64,000 nt of DNA from Arthrobacter globiformis NBRC 12137 (GCF_000238915.1 NZ_BAEG01000075.1:1-64000), one strand, 5' to 3'; counted from the first letter of the stretch, positions 25,691 to 35,867 are shown. Notes: generated from the sequence alone by a model not told the origin. Made by a program: numbers and translations.

Positions 25691-26646
25691 GCCGGGTAGT
25701 AGTTACGGGCAAGGTGCCCGACGCCGCGCTCGAAAAGCTCCGTGCCGAGCACGAGGTCGATGCCTGGACCGGTCCGGAGTCGATTAGCCGCGAAGAGCTC
25801 CTGCGCCGCGTGGCGGGGGCCGACGCCATCGTGAGCCTGCTCACCGAACGCATCGACGGCGAGCTGCTCGACGCCGCGGGCCCGCAGCTCAAGGTCGTCT
25901 CCAACGTCGCCGTCGGCTATGACAACATCGACGTGCCGGCCTGCACCGGACGGGGTATCGTCGCCACCAACACACCCGGCGTACTCACCGAGGCGACCGC
26001 CGATATCGCCTTCGGGCTCATCCTCATGGCAACCCGCCGGCTCGGTGAGGGCGAACGGCTCATCCGCGCCGGCCAGCCGTGGAAGTGGGGCATGTTCTTC
26101 CTGCTCGGCAGCAGCCTGCAGGGCAAGACCCTCGGCGTCGTCGGCATGGGCGGCATCGGCCAGGCGACGGCCCGGCGGGCCAAGGCCTTCGGCATGGACA
26201 TCGTCTACCAGTCCCGCAGCGAGATCGACCCCGCGATCGCCGCGGAACTGGGCGCCCGGCGGGTCGACCTCGACGAGTTGCTGACTGTTTCCGACGTCGT
26301 TTCGCTGCACTGCCCCTACGGCCCCAACACGCACCACCTGATTGGCGCCGAGCAGCTCGCGGCGATGAAGAGCTCGACATACCTCGTCAACACCGCACGC
26401 GGACCGATCGTCGACGAAGCGGCCCTCGCCGCTGCGCTGCGCGAAGGCGTCATCGCCGGCGCCGGGCTGGACGTCTTCGAGCACGAGCCCCAGGTCCATC
26501 CCGAGTTGCTGGACCTGGAAAATGTGACACTCGTGCCGCACCTCGGCTCGGCCACCGTCGAGACGCGCACCGCCATGGCCGTGCTCGCCGCCGACAACAC
26601 GCTCGCCGTGCTCCGCGGCGGGCAGCCGCCCACTCCGATCGGCTAG
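25687..26646 (+). CDS. D-isomer-specific 2-hydroxyacid dehydrogenase (hydroxypyruvate/glyoxylate reductase-like)
   Basis: About 319 residues from the ATG at 25687 that overlaps the aminotransferase stop; an in-frame ATG at 25672 is less likely. The nucleotide-binding loop GVVGMGGIGQATARRA is followed by an SRSE segment after beta-2 that suggests NADP preference. VNTARGPIVDEAAL carries the conserved Arg, HEPQVHPELL the Glu, and PHLGSATVETR the catalytic His. Close to GhrB/GyaR-type reductases. A very strong bidirectional hairpin follows. Confidence 0.88.
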   Translation: MSRVVVTGKVPDAALEKLRAEHEVDAWTGPESISREELLRRVAGADAIVSLLTERIDGELLDAAGPQLKVVSNVAVGYDNIDVPACTGRGIVATNTPGVLTEATADIAFGLILMATRRLGEGERLIRAGQPWKWGMFFLLGSSLQGKTLGVVGMGGIGQATARRAKAFGMDIVYQSRSEIDPAIAAELGARRVDLDELLTVSDVVSLHCPYGPNTHHLIGAEQLAAMKSSTYLVNTARGPIVDEAALAAALREGVIAGAGLDVFEHEPQVHPELLDLENVTLVPHLGSATVETRTAMAVLAADNTLAVLRGGQPPTPIG

Positions 26647-26678
26647 TGGGCGGACGCCGAGAATAACGACACGGCCAA

Positions 26679-26732
26679 AGCAGAACGAGTACGAGCCCCG
26701 TCCCGAAGGATGGGGCTCGTACTCGTTCTGCT
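26679..26732. terminator. Bidirectional terminator between convergent operons
   Basis: A perfect 21-bp stem (26679-26699 pairing with 26712-26732) with a 12-base loop lies between the hydroxyacid dehydrogenase stop and the converging APC permease stop. The stem flanks are mildly U-rich in neither direction, but the strength and position indicate termination for both strands. Confidence 0.75.
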
Positions 26733-26816
26733 GTCTCGCTGGCCAACGGCCGGCGGGCCACTCACGAGTTCCATGAGAACCCGCGGTGACCCGCCGCCGT
26801 CGTTCGCTCCCATGGG

Positions 26817-28325
26817 TTAGTCGTTGATCAGCTCAGCGGTCGCGCTCACGGGTGCCACAGCGTCGCGGACCTTCTTGCCGCGGGCATAACCAACAAGGCC
26901 CAAGGCAAGGATGCATCCGAGTGTGCCGAGCGCGAAGGCCTCGAAGGTGAACTGCGAGACGCCCCAGGTTGCCTCGAAGTCGTACTCCAGGCCGAAGAGG
27001 ACCTCGAGTGTTCCGGGGAAGATCGCCACCCACGAGCCGATCAGGATCCAGACGAAGCAAATGGCACCCAAGATACGGAAACCGGTGTCCGAGACCGGAA
27101 CCCTGAACGGCCGGTCGGCGAGGGGGTACTTGCTCCGCAGCCGGACAGCGGCAGGGACAGCAAGAAGGTAGCTGAGCAGGAACGTTGAGATGGCGATGGC
27201 CAGGACCACGCCGAACAGTGCGCTGCTGGTCCCGCTGAGCTGCATTGCCGCGAGCATGAACAGCGTGGCAACCGCCCCGGAGAGCGTGTTGACGCGGATC
27301 GGCGTGCCCAGCTTGGGATGGAAGCGGCCGAAGAAGCCTCCGAAGAAGGAGCCGTCGGCGGCTGCCATGGCTTGCATGCGATCGCTGATAATCATCCATG
27401 CTGCGCCCTGCGACACAAGGACGAAGCAGAAGACCACCGCTGAAATGGCCAGCATGACCTCAGCGGCCGGGCCGAACACCGTGTAGACGGTAGCCACTGC
27501 ACCGAACAGCCCGCCGATGCCCGTGATCTGGTCGAGCGGCACCACCAGCAGGATGGCCAGGATCGGCAGGAGGTAACTCGCGGCGGCGATCATGGAGGAG
27601 CGGGCAACCGAGATGGGAACATCCTTGGCCGGGTTCTTCATCTCCCCCGCGGCGCTGTTGCCGGATTCGAAGCCAAGGAAGGAGAAAAGCAGCAGCGGGG
27701 TGACGCCAAGGAAGCCGGCCAAGGTGGGTGAGAAGAAGCCGAGTTCGAGTCCGTTGAAACCGTGCTGCAGCCCGTAGACCATGGTGACGATAAGGAAGAA
27801 GGTCAGAAACGCGACCTTGAGGATGGCTCCGAGTGACGGCAGCCATTTACCGTGTTTCAAACTGACGATGGCTGAGGTCACCGTGATCCAGATGAATACC
27901 AGCTTGAAGAGGTAGTCGCTTAGGCTGCCGGCCTCCACATGGCCCACATATTCGGACCACGTTTCCACTGCCACGAACGCCATGGCGCCGCCCACCCAAA
28001 CAGGCTGCGTGACCCAGGTGAAAAGCGACGTGATGGCCGCCACGACGCGGCCGAAGGCCATCTTGGTCCACACGTACACGCCACCTTCCTCGGTGAACGC
28101 GCCGCCGGTTTCGGCAAATATCAGGCCATAAGGGACCATGAACGTGACGGCCAGGATGAGGGTCCAGGTGAAGGTTTCCCCGCCAAACCCGGAGACCTGG
28201 CCCAGGACCTCCACCGAGATGACGGCCGCGACCACCAGCAACAGGATGTCGAAGCGGCCCAGGGATTTCTGCAGATGCTGGCTTTGCTCGTGGGCAAGGC
28301 GCGTTGAGGCTATTGGCTGATCCAT
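26817..28325 (-). CDS. APC-superfamily amino acid/amine permease
   Basis: 502 residues with about 12-14 helices. The N-terminal LGRFDILLLVVAAVISVE and GETFTWTL segments, the FAETGGAFTEEGGVYVW segment and the FLGFESGNSAAGEMKNPAKDVP motif are characteristic of APC transporters near the glutamate/GABA antiporter and polyamine uptake groups. It is the third gene of a minus-strand operon (NCS1 permease, amidohydrolase, this gene) with a 29-base gap from the amidohydrolase. GGACCG precedes the ATG. Probably imports an amine or amino acid used by the same pathway. Confidence 0.85.
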   Translation of the reverse strand: MDQPIASTRLAHEQSQHLQKSLGRFDILLLVVAAVISVEVLGQVSGFGGETFTWTLILAVTFMVPYGLIFAETGGAFTEEGGVYVWTKMAFGRVVAAITSLFTWVTQPVWVGGAMAFVAVETWSEYVGHVEAGSLSDYLFKLVFIWITVTSAIVSLKHGKWLPSLGAILKVAFLTFFLIVTMVYGLQHGFNGLELGFFSPTLAGFLGVTPLLLFSFLGFESGNSAAGEMKNPAKDVPISVARSSMIAAASYLLPILAILLVVPLDQITGIGGLFGAVATVYTVFGPAAEVMLAISAVVFCFVLVSQGAAWMIISDRMQAMAAADGSFFGGFFGRFHPKLGTPIRVNTLSGAVATLFMLAAMQLSGTSSALFGVVLAIAISTFLLSYLLAVPAAVRLRSKYPLADRPFRVPVSDTGFRILGAICFVWILIGSWVAIFPGTLEVLFGLEYDFEATWGVSQFTFEAFALGTLGCILALGLVGYARGKKVRDAVAPVSATAELIND

Positions 28326-28354
28326 GATCGGTCCTTTGCTACTGCTTAAGTTTG

Positions 28355-30028
28355 CTACTGCGCAAGAAGGGTGGGAAGGGCGCCGTCGTGGACGCGGCTG
28401 TACACGGCGCGGCCTTCGGCGAGTGTGAGTTCGACGCCGATTCCGCCGAGGGCTGTGGCCTCAACGGCATGCGGATCGGCGTCGAGCACCACCAAGTCGG
28501 CGGCCAGGCCGACTCGTATGGCGCCCCGCCCGGCGTCGAGACGGTTGGCGCGCGCGGCTCCGGTGGTGTGGGCGGCCAGCGCCGTCGCGAGGGTGATGGC
28601 CTCTGCAGGAAGCAGCGGTTCGTTTTGCGAACGGGCGTCGCGGGCATGCGGGTCAGCGGGAGGGGCGGTGCGGTTCACTGCAGTGTGGATGCCCCACAGC
28701 GGGTCCGGACTGGACACCGGCCAGTCGCTGCCTATGGCCAGTTCGACGCCGGCGCGGCGCAACGTCTCGAAGGCAAAATGCACCCGCTGGTGTGCTTCAT
28801 CCAGGTAGGGCAGTTTGGTTTCCACCAGCACCGGGTCCTGCCGCGCCCAAAGCGGTTGGATGTTGGCGATGGCGCCGCTCGCCGCGAAGCGGGCGACGTC
28901 GGCGGGGTCCACGAGGTCCAGGTGCGCTATCTGGTGGCGTGGGTCCCAGCCCTTCCGACGGGGCAGGTCCAGCGCATTGATGCAGTCGCGGACCGCTTGG
29001 TCGCCCACGGCGTGCAAGTGCAGGTCGAAGCCCTCCGCGTCCGCTGCCCGGGTGATCCGGGCCAGCTCCTCCGGTTCGATCAGGCTCATCCCGACTTCGT
29101 GGGGATGGCCTTTGTAGGGCCTGGTCATGGCTGCGGTGAGGTTTTCGCAGACGCCGTCCACCATGATCTTCACGGCCGTGGCCCGGAAGCGTCCGCCCGC
29201 CCGCGCTCTGCGTTCCCTGAACAGCTCCAGCTGCTCAAGCCCGAGGTCCCGGCGCCACCACAGCGCCCCGGTCACGGTGGCGGTCAGCAGGCCATCCAAT
29301 TCCAAGGCCAGGTAATGCTCGAATGAGTCGGGCATGCCTAAGGCCTGCCCGACGGCCGCATCCTGCCAGGCGGTGACTCCCAGCGAGTGCAGATAGGCCT
29401 GGGCGGAGAGGAGCGCACGGCGGATGTGGTGTTTGTCCGGTTCCGGAATCAGTGCGGAGACGAGGTCGGCGGCGTGCTCGATGAGCATGCCCGTCGCGGT
29501 GCCCGCCCCGTCACGGGCGATGATGCCCCCGTCCGGATTGGACGTGGTGTCAGTGATTCCGGCAAGCTCGAGCGCACGCGAATTCACCCAGGCACCGTGT
29601 CCGTCATGGCTGATCAGGAACACGGGCCGGTCTGGTACGAGCTCGTCCAGCAGCGCCCGGTGCGGGAAGCCGCCGTCGAACACGTCTCCGTACCAGCCCG
29701 CCCCCTGTACCCACTCTGCGGTTGGGTTGGCACGGGCGTAGTCCGCTATCAGCGTGCGGTACGCTTCCAAGGAATGGACGCCGGAGAGGTCGCAGCCGAG
29801 CAGCTGCAGGCCGCCCGCAAGGGGGTGCACGTGCGCGTCCTGGAAGCCGGGGAGCAGGGCTTTCCCGGCCAGGTCAATGAACTCGGTAGCGGGCCCGCGC
29901 CACGATGCGGCGTCGGCACCAAGGGCAACGATTTTGCCGTCAGCAACAGCAACGGCGTCAGTGCGGGGATGGTCAGGGTCCATGGTGTGGACCGGACCGT
30001 TGGAGAAGATCCAATCTGCGTGGGTCAT
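28355..30028 (-). CDS. YtcJ-like metal-dependent amidohydrolase
   Basis: About 557 residues from the ATG at 30028 with GGAAAG upstream; an in-frame TTG at 30043 overlaps the permease gene. Amidohydrolase superfamily TIM barrel with composite beta domain: LLPGFQDAHVHPLAGG holds the HxH pair, HLHAVGDQAVRD and HQIAHLDLVD the later His ligands, and AIGSDWPVSSPDPLWGIH the catalytic Asp. The closest recognisable group is YtcJ/N-substituted formamide deformylase-like, whose members cleave amides and formamides of amines. Located between two permeases, so it likely hydrolyses an imported N-acyl or cyclic amide. Confidence 0.85.
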   Translation of the reverse strand: MTHADWIFSNGPVHTMDPDHPRTDAVAVADGKIVALGADAASWRGPATEFIDLAGKALLPGFQDAHVHPLAGGLQLLGCDLSGVHSLEAYRTLIADYARANPTAEWVQGAGWYGDVFDGGFPHRALLDELVPDRPVFLISHDGHGAWVNSRALELAGITDTTSNPDGGIIARDGAGTATGMLIEHAADLVSALIPEPDKHHIRRALLSAQAYLHSLGVTAWQDAAVGQALGMPDSFEHYLALELDGLLTATVTGALWWRRDLGLEQLELFRERRARAGGRFRATAVKIMVDGVCENLTAAMTRPYKGHPHEVGMSLIEPEELARITRAADAEGFDLHLHAVGDQAVRDCINALDLPRRKGWDPRHQIAHLDLVDPADVARFAASGAIANIQPLWARQDPVLVETKLPYLDEAHQRVHFAFETLRRAGVELAIGSDWPVSSPDPLWGIHTAVNRTAPPADPHARDARSQNEPLLPAEAITLATALAAHTTGAARANRLDAGRGAIRVGLAADLVVLDADPHAVEATALGGIGVELTLAEGRAVYSRVHDGALPTLLAQ

Positions 30029-30032
30029 GTTG

Positions 30033-31454
30033 CTACTTTCCAAGGACTTGAGGTTCAGCGGACCCGGAATTCAGGCGCACCAAAGCCGGCGCGGTGCGGG
30101 CGATCACCATGTAGGCAAGAGAACTGACACCGAGTCCCACGAGCCAGGCAACGTCGATGCCGCCCATGGCCTCTGCCGCGGCACCCGTGTACAAGGGAGT
30201 GGCCATGAACGGGATCTGGGCAAGAACCCCGATGCCAAAGACAATCAGGGAGCCGGCATTCCAGCGCCCGTACCGGCCGCCATCGGCGGCGTAGAACTCG
30301 TCCACCGCGTAGGAGCCGTGGCGGATGACATAGTAGTCCACCAGGTTGACGGCGGACCACGGGATCAGCACGTACAGCAGCACGCTGAGGAAACTGAAAT
30401 AGGACGACGCAAAGCTCGTGGCCGCAGCCAAGGCCAGGGTCACGCCGAGAACGTGCAGCACCAGCGAGGTCACCAGGCGGGCTTTGGCCCCGGGACGCCA
30501 GCCGCTGGCAAAGGTCTCAACGAGGGTCAAGGCGCACAGGGCGCTGCAGTAGGCGTTCACGGAGTTTCCGGCGGCGGCCACCAAGGCGAAACCCACCAGG
30601 ACTGCGGCACCAAGCACTGGACCGAGGATGCCGTTGAGCCCGGTCATCGTATCCACGCCACCTACTGCTATGCCGACGCCGGCCCCGAGAATCATTAACA
30701 GGGCACTGGAAACCACACAGCCGAGGTAGGTGCCCCAGAAAGCCCCCCGCGTGCCAGACCTGGCCGGCATGTAGCGCGAGTAATCCGAAACATACGGCGC
30801 GTACGTCAGTTGCCATACGATGCCGATGGCCAGCATGGCCAGGAAGCCCGTCCAGGTGAATTCACCATGGTTCATCCGGGCCCAAAAGTCGCCCCCTGCC
30901 AACAGGGCAGCAAAGGACACGAGCACCAGGGCGCCCACGATATAGGCGCCGAATGCCGTCACCTTCCGGACCAGGTTGTAGCCGAAGGCCGCGATGACGA
31001 AGCTGAGAACGGCGCAACCGATGATCATGGCGGTTCCGCCGGCTTCGGGCAGCAGAGCGGTGATCGAATCCGCAGAGACGATCAGGTTCGAGGAGAAGTA
31101 CCCCACGAACATCAGGATCGCCACGAGCACGATCAGGCTGGCGCCGCGTGAACCGAACTGGCCGCGGGCCTGCAACATCTGCGGAACACCGAGTTGCGGC
31201 CCCTGCGCGGCGTGCAATGCCATGCCGATGCCGCCGAGTGCGTGCCCCAGCAGGATTGCGATGATGGAGCTGACCATGGGAAGGCCAAGGAGCGTGGTGG
31301 CCGTCGCGCCGGTGACAACCGTCAGCGGGGTCATGTTCATGCCGAACCAGATGGTGAAGAGCTCCCGGGAGCGGCCGTGCCGCGCTTCGGCTGGGATGGG
31401 AGCGATGGACTCTTGTTCGATTTCGAAAAGCCCGGAACGGAGCATCGATTTCAT
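30033..31454 (-). CDS. NCS1-family permease, second copy
   Basis: About 473 residues from the ATG at 31454 (AAGGAC upstream); upstream GTG/ATG codons near 31514 would add about 20 residues lying inside the presumed promoter. It has the same family signatures as the 16799 permease: RHGRSRELFTIWFGMN, ALHAAQGPQLGVPQML and YAPYVSDYSRYMPA. The amidohydrolase start codon is only 4 bases past its stop, so the two are coupled. It likely imports the amidohydrolase substrate, for example a hydantoin- or formamide-type compound. Confidence 0.88.
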   Translation of the reverse strand: MKSMLRSGLFEIEQESIAPIPAEARHGRSRELFTIWFGMNMTPLTVVTGATATTLLGLPMVSSIIAILLGHALGGIGMALHAAQGPQLGVPQMLQARGQFGSRGASLIVLVAILMFVGYFSSNLIVSADSITALLPEAGGTAMIIGCAVLSFVIAAFGYNLVRKVTAFGAYIVGALVLVSFAALLAGGDFWARMNHGEFTWTGFLAMLAIGIVWQLTYAPYVSDYSRYMPARSGTRGAFWGTYLGCVVSSALLMILGAGVGIAVGGVDTMTGLNGILGPVLGAAVLVGFALVAAAGNSVNAYCSALCALTLVETFASGWRPGAKARLVTSLVLHVLGVTLALAAATSFASSYFSFLSVLLYVLIPWSAVNLVDYYVIRHGSYAVDEFYAADGGRYGRWNAGSLIVFGIGVLAQIPFMATPLYTGAAAEAMGGIDVAWLVGLGVSSLAYMVIARTAPALVRLNSGSAEPQVLGK

Positions 31455-31499
31455 GGAGGGTGTCCTTATGGCTGTGGAGGGATGCTTGCAGCGTAGGCT

Positions 31500-31515
31500 C
31501 GTGAATTGCATCACG
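31500..31515. promoter_or_regulatory. Imperfect dyad upstream of the NCS1 permease operon
   Basis: CGTGA-ATTGCA-TCACG is a 5-bp inverted repeat 46 bases upstream of the permease ATG. It is LacI/GntR-like in size and a candidate operator; no dedicated regulator gene is adjacent. Confidence 0.3.
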
Positions 31516-31564
31516 TAAACTAAAGAATGACGATGAACATCAGCGTTTTTTCAGATGCACTTGG

Positions 31565-33061
31565 TCAGCCGAACTGGATCCATGTGGTTTTTGGCGCCGT
31601 GTAGTTGTCGAAGGCGTGCAGGGACAGATCGCGGCCGAATCCGGACTGCTTGAAGCCCCCGAAAGGCGTGGTGTTGCCCAGCGCGTCCGCAGTGTTCACG
31701 GAGACCGTTCCGGCGAGCAACTCCCCCGCCACCCGGTGGGCCCGGGACAGGTCCGAGGTCCACAAGGACGCCGCCAACCCATAGTCTGTGGCATTCGCCA
31801 GCCGCACCGCCTCGTCCTCGGTGTCGAAGGCGTGCAACACAGCCACGGGTCCGAAGATCTCCTCGCGGTGGACATCGTGACCGGCCCCAAGGCCACCCAG
31901 CAGCGTAGGCTCGAGGTAGGCGTCAGAGCCCCGGATCTCGCGCCGTTCACCTCCGAAAAGCACCTCACCTTCGGCGCGGCCGCGCACGATCCAGCGCTCA
32001 ACGCTGTCAGTATGTGCGCTGCTGGTCAGCGCACCGTTTCCTGCCAGGCCTGCGAGAGGATCCTCCGGCCGAAAGGCGGCCGCAGCGTCGGCCAGCAACG
32101 CAGCGAACTCGTCGTGGACACCGCGCTGGACGAGGATCCGCGAGTTGGCAGAACAGACTTGCCCCTGGTTGTAGAAGGCGCCGAAGGCTGCCTTTGCTGC
32201 GGCCGTGGCGAGGTCGGCCGTGTCCGCAAAGACGAGGTTGGAACTCTTGCCCCCGGCTTCGAGGCTGAGCCGTTTGAGATTGCTCTGACCGGAGGCCGCC
32301 AGCAGAGTCCGGGAGACGGCGGTCGAGCCGGTGAACGCCAAGGCGTCGACGTCCATGTGGTGCGCCAGCGCCGCGCCAACTTCCCGGCCCGTGCCCGTGA
32401 CGATGTTCAGGACTCCGTCCGGCAGCCCGGCTTCAGTGGCCAATTCGGCGAGGCGCAACACGCTCAGGGACGTCTGCTCGGCCGGCTTGAGCACGAGTGT
32501 GTTTCCGGCGGCAAGCGCCGGAGCCAGCTTCCAGACTGCAATTTCGAGCGGGAAGTTCCACGGAACAATGGCGGCCACCACGCCCAACGGCTCGCGCGTC
32601 ACCAAGGCGGTAGCCCCGGGCGGGACGGCAGGCAGTTCCCCGCCCTGCTTGTCGGCCGCCTCCGCGTACCAGCGCAGCGTGGAAATGGCACCGGGCACAT
32701 CCACGGTGGTGGTCTGCAGGATCGGCTTCCCGCTGTCCAGTGTCTCCAGGAGTGCCAGCTCGTCGGCATGCCGCTCCATCAGCGCGGCCAGCGCCAGCAG
32801 CACCCCCTTTCGCCTTTCGGCCCCCGTGCGGGACCACGACGGGAACGCGCGCCGCGCGGCGGCGACCGCACGATCGACGTCGGCGGGACCGCCCGCAGCC
32901 AACTCGGCGAGGACGCGGCCATCAATGGGACTGGTGGTGGGCCGCGAATGCTGCCCGCTGGCGGTTGTGCGGCGGCCGTCGATAAAGGCCCTGCCGTCGA
33001 TGGCAAGGGCGTTTGCCCGGCCGTGCCAGTCAAGGGAAAGCGTGGCGGAAGTGCTGCTCAT
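31565..33061 (-). CDS. Aldehyde dehydrogenase (PuuC-like)
   Basis: 498 residues from the ATG at 33061 (AGGAG upstream); a longer frame to 33199 would overlap the next gene. Catalytic Glu in LSLEAGGKSSN and Cys in NQGQVCSANSRI are present, with VPWNFP cofactor loop and PFGGFKQSGFGRD near the end. The nearest subgroup is gamma-glutamyl-gamma-aminobutyraldehyde or general amine-derived aldehyde dehydrogenases. It is transcribed divergently from the copper amine oxidase, 44 bases after a small membrane protein gene, and would oxidise the aldehyde the oxidase makes, such as imidazole acetaldehyde. Confidence 0.88.
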   Translation of the reverse strand: MSSTSATLSLDWHGRANALAIDGRAFIDGRRTTASGQHSRPTTSPIDGRVLAELAAGGPADVDRAVAAARRAFPSWSRTGAERRKGVLLALAALMERHADELALLETLDSGKPILQTTTVDVPGAISTLRWYAEAADKQGGELPAVPPGATALVTREPLGVVAAIVPWNFPLEIAVWKLAPALAAGNTLVLKPAEQTSLSVLRLAELATEAGLPDGVLNIVTGTGREVGAALAHHMDVDALAFTGSTAVSRTLLAASGQSNLKRLSLEAGGKSSNLVFADTADLATAAAKAAFGAFYNQGQVCSANSRILVQRGVHDEFAALLADAAAAFRPEDPLAGLAGNGALTSSAHTDSVERWIVRGRAEGEVLFGGERREIRGSDAYLEPTLLGGLGAGHDVHREEIFGPVAVLHAFDTEDEAVRLANATDYGLAASLWTSDLSRAHRVAGELLAGTVSVNTADALGNTTPFGGFKQSGFGRDLSLHAFDNYTAPKTTWIQFG

Positions 33062-33105
33062 AGTGGCTCCTGGGGGTTTTCGAGGGCGGTTCAGTACGTG
33101 GGCTG

Positions 33106-33588
33106 TTAATGTTCGACGGCGGCAGGGACTGCGGCGCCGCCAGTTCCGGGCGGCTTGCCCCGGGTCAGGCGGAGGGCCGCTGAAGCGCCCATGAGGCAAA
33201 GCAGTTCAACGGCGATGAGGGTGAGCATGGCCTGCTCATGGCCCGGCAATGATGCGGGGCCATCATTGCCGTGATGGCCCGCGGCGCCCGGCGCCACCAG
33301 CAGGACCAGATGGATGAGGATCATGGCGGCACTCATCGCCAACAGGTGCCCGGCAGCACGTCCGGCGCAGAGCCGCCCGCCCACCATCGGTGCTGCACAG
33401 GCCAGGCAGGCGGCACCCATGGCGGCCATCCACCAGGCCATCGCACCAGCCGGACCGCTGGCGGCCGCCACCACGTGGGCACCGGCACTGGCCGCAGCGA
33501 CGGTGCCGACGAGGCCCGCCGGAACGATGCCTGCTGGAACGGGGGCACTCGGGAAGCGCCCAAGGCGAGGGCCGGTGCGCTGGTCCAT
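33106..33588 (-). CDS. Small His/Met-rich four-helix membrane protein
   Basis: 160 residues with AGGAGA before the ATG. Four hydrophobic segments (about 18-38, 45-65, 78-97, 118-140) and a periplasmic-looking loop GHHGNDGPASLPGHEQAM between the last two. His, Met and Cys residues are frequent in and near helices (AWWMAAMGAACLACAAPM, HLLAMSAAMILIH). No family recognised with confidence; it resembles small actinobacterial proteins of the DUF5134 kind. Divergent from a copper enzyme and co-oriented with its likely partner dehydrogenase, so a role in copper supply is possible but unproven. Confidence 0.6.
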   Translation of the reverse strand: MDQRTGPRLGRFPSAPVPAGIVPAGLVGTVAAASAGAHVVAAASGPAGAMAWWMAAMGAACLACAAPMVGGRLCAGRAAGHLLAMSAAMILIHLVLLVAPGAAGHHGNDGPASLPGHEQAMLTLIAVELLCLMGASAALRLTRGKPPGTGGAAVPAAVEH

Positions 33589-33663
33589 GATTTCTCCTGG
33601 CTGCCGGCGCGATGTGGATCAGGACTTTACGCCGGGCTTGTGAGGTGGGTAACATCAAAGCGT

Positions 33664-33682
33664 TGGTTGAACAGTTGTACCA
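33664..33682. promoter_or_regulatory. Dyad in the divergent amine oxidase/aldehyde dehydrogenase promoter
   Basis: TGGTTGAACAGTTGTACCA is an imperfect 19-bp palindrome (14 of 19 positions symmetric) 25 bases before the amine oxidase ATG. The TetR-family gene downstream of the oxidase would be the natural candidate regulator. Confidence 0.35.
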
Positions 33683-33707
33683 TCAAAATTCGACTTCAGG
33701 AAGTGCC

Positions 33708-35762
33708 ATGACCCTTCAGACCACCCCCTCGACTCCGCTGGTGCAGGACCCGCCGGTGCCGGCCACGCTGGTGCACGCCGCAGCGCAGCACCCGCTTGAG
33801 CAGCTCTCGGCCGAGGAAATCCATGAGGCCCGCCGGATTTTGGCAGAGGCCGGCCTCGTGGGCGAGTCCACCCGCTTCGCCTACCTCGGTCTGATCGAGC
33901 CCCCGAAGACCACCCGCCAAGGTGACGTCACCGGTGCCGCCCGCCTGGTCCGGGCCATGCTCTGGGACGCCGCCCAGTCACGGTCCCTCGACGTCCGCCT
34001 CTCCCTGGCCACCGGCCTCGTCGTCGACAGGCGTGAACTCAACCCGGAAGCCGACGGCCAACTGCCGGTTCTCCTGGAGGAATTCGGGATCATCGAGGAC
34101 ATCCTGGCCGAAGATCCGCAGTGGAACGCAGCCCTTACAGCCCGCGGCCTGACCCCGGCACAGGTGCGCGTCGCTCCCCTCTCGGCGGGCGTCTTCGAGT
34201 ACGGGAATGAGGAAGGCAAGCGGCTTCTGCGTGGCCTCGGATTCCGCCAGGACCACCCCGCAGACCACCCGTGGGCGCATCCGATCGACGGTCTGGTGGC
34301 CTTCGTTGATGTGGAGAACCGGCGGGTCAACCACCTGATCGACGACGGCCCGGTCCCGGTCCCGGAGGTCAACGGCAATTACACGGACCCCGCGATCCGC
34401 GGCGAGCTCCGCACGGACCTGTTGCCTATCGAGATCATGCAGCCCGAGGGCCCCAGTTTCACCCTGGAAGGTAACCACCTTTCCTGGGCCGGCTGGGACC
34501 TGCGCGTCGGGTTCGATGCCCGCGAAGGGCTGGTGCTCCACCAACTCCACCATTCCCACAAGGGCCGGAGGCGCCCGGTGATCCACCGCGCGTCGATCTC
34601 CGAAATGGTGGTCCCGTACGGCGACCCCTCCCCCTACAGGAGCTGGCAGAACTACTTCGACTCCGGAGAATACCTGGTGGGCCGCGACGCGAACTCACTC
34701 AGGCTCGGCTGCGACTGCCTGGGCGACATCACCTACATGTCCCCCGTGGTGGCCGATGACTTCGGCAATCCACGTACCATCGAAAACGGCATCTGCATCC
34801 ATGAGGAAGACGCAGGAATCCTGTGGAAACACACGGATGAGTGGGCCGGCTCCGACGAGGTCCGCCGCAACCGCCGCCTGGTGGTCTCCTTCTTCACCAC
34901 CGTGGGCAACTACGACTACGGCTTCTACTGGTACCTCTACCTGGATGGCACCATCGAGTTCGAAGCGAAGGCAACGGGCATCGTGTTCACGGCAGCGCTC
35001 CCGGACAAGGACTACGCCTACGCGTCGGAGATCGCCCCGGGCCTTGGCGCTCCGTACCACCAGCACCTCTTCAGCGCCCGGCTGGACATGATGATCGACG
35101 GCGACGCGAACCGTGTTGAGGAACTGGACCTCGTGCGCCTGCCGAAGGGCCCGGGTAATCCCCACGGGAATGCCTTCACGCAGAAGCGCACCCTGCTGGC
35201 CCGCGAATCGGAGGCCGTGCGCGACGCCGATGGCGCCAAGGGCCGTGTCTGGCACATCAGCAACCCGGACTCGCTGAACCACCTGGGCCACCCGGTGGGC
35301 TACACGCTCTACCCGGAAGGCAACCCCACCCTGGCCATGGCGGATGATTCCTCGATCGCGTCCCGGGCCGCATTCGCCCGGCACCACCTGTGGGTCACAC
35401 GGCACGCAGAGGAGGAGCTTTACGCGGCAGGCGACTTCGTCAACCAACACCCGGGGGGCGCAGGGCTTCCCGCCTACGTGGCACAGGACCGCGACATCGA
35501 CGGCCAGGACCTGGTGGTGTGGCACTCCTTCGGATTGACCCACTTCCCCCGCCCGGAGGACTGGCCCATCATGCCCGTGGACACCACCGGCTTCACCCTG
35601 AAGCCGCACGGCTTCTTCGACGAGAACCCAACACTGAACGTGCCCTCGTCGGCTGCCGGTCACTGCGGTACCGGAAGCGAACGTGAACATGCCGCCCCAG
35701 GAGGCACCGCCGTCGGGCATTCCGGTCCTGACACCGGCGGGCAGGGCCACTGCGGGCACTGA
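33708..35762 (+). CDS. Copper amine oxidase, histamine oxidase type
   Basis: 684 residues from the ATG at 33708 (CAGGAAG upstream), the length I recall for Arthrobacter globiformis histamine oxidase. The topaquinone precursor is Tyr402 in GNYDYGFYW, also the position recalled for that enzyme. Copper ligands are H451 and H453 (YHQHLF) and H612 ([10 protein letters not shown]). The enzyme oxidatively deaminates a primary amine to aldehyde, NH3 and H2O2, probably in the cytoplasm since no signal peptide is visible. The last 50 residues are a Gly/His/Cys-rich tail with two GHC groups. It is divergent from an aldehyde dehydrogenase and followed by a TetR gene. Tyramine or phenylethylamine remain alternative substrates. 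Confidence 0.92.
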   Translation: MTLQTTPSTPLVQDPPVPATLVHAAAQHPLEQLSAEEIHEARRILAEAGLVGESTRFAYLGLIEPPKTTRQGDVTGAARLVRAMLWDAAQSRSLDVRLSLATGLVVDRRELNPEADGQLPVLLEEFGIIEDILAEDPQWNAALTARGLTPAQVRVAPLSAGVFEYGNEEGKRLLRGLGFRQDHPADHPWAHPIDGLVAFVDVENRRVNHLIDDGPVPVPEVNGNYTDPAIRGELRTDLLPIEIMQPEGPSFTLEGNHLSWAGWDLRVGFDAREGLVLHQLHHSHKGRRRPVIHRASISEMVVPYGDPSPYRSWQNYFDSGEYLVGRDANSLRLGCDCLGDITYMSPVVADDFGNPRTIENGICIHEEDAGILWKHTDEWAGSDEVRRNRRLVVSFFTTVGNYDYGFYWYLYLDGTIEFEAKATGIVFTAALPDKDYAYASEIAPGLGAPYHQHLFSARLDMMIDGDANRVEELDLVRLPKGPGNPHGNAFTQKRTLLARESEAVRDADGAKGRVWHISNPDSLNHLGHPVGYTLYPEGNPTLAMADDSSIASRAAFARHHLWVTRHAEEELYAAGDFVNQHPGGAGLPAYVAQDRDIDGQDLVVWHSFGLTHFPRPEDWPIMPVDTTGFTLKPHGFFDENPTLNVPSSAAGHCGTGSEREHAAPGGTAVGHSGPDTGGQGHCGH

Positions 35763-35789
35763 ACCTGCGGGCAGTGAGACCGACCCGGG

Positions 35790-35819
35790 CCGCGGGGGCA
35801 CGCAGGCGCGTCCCCGCGG
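35790..35819 (+). terminator. GC-rich hairpin between amine oxidase and TetR genes
   Basis: CCGCGGGG (35790-35797) pairs with CCCCGCGG (35812-35819) across a 14-base loop. A TAGGGT hexamer just after it (35822-35827) could be the -10 of a separate TetR promoter. Confidence 0.45.
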
Positions 35820-35867
35820 TGGTAGGGTGCTCACGGTCCAGCCATGAACCGCGAACGAAGGAGCCGC

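Noticed and set aside
26679..26732. Perfect 21-bp inverted repeat considered as a transposon end or attachment site
   Set aside because: Its position between two converging stop codons, with similar hairpins at 42899, 43011, 51857 and 61854, fits terminators. No transposase or integrase is present.
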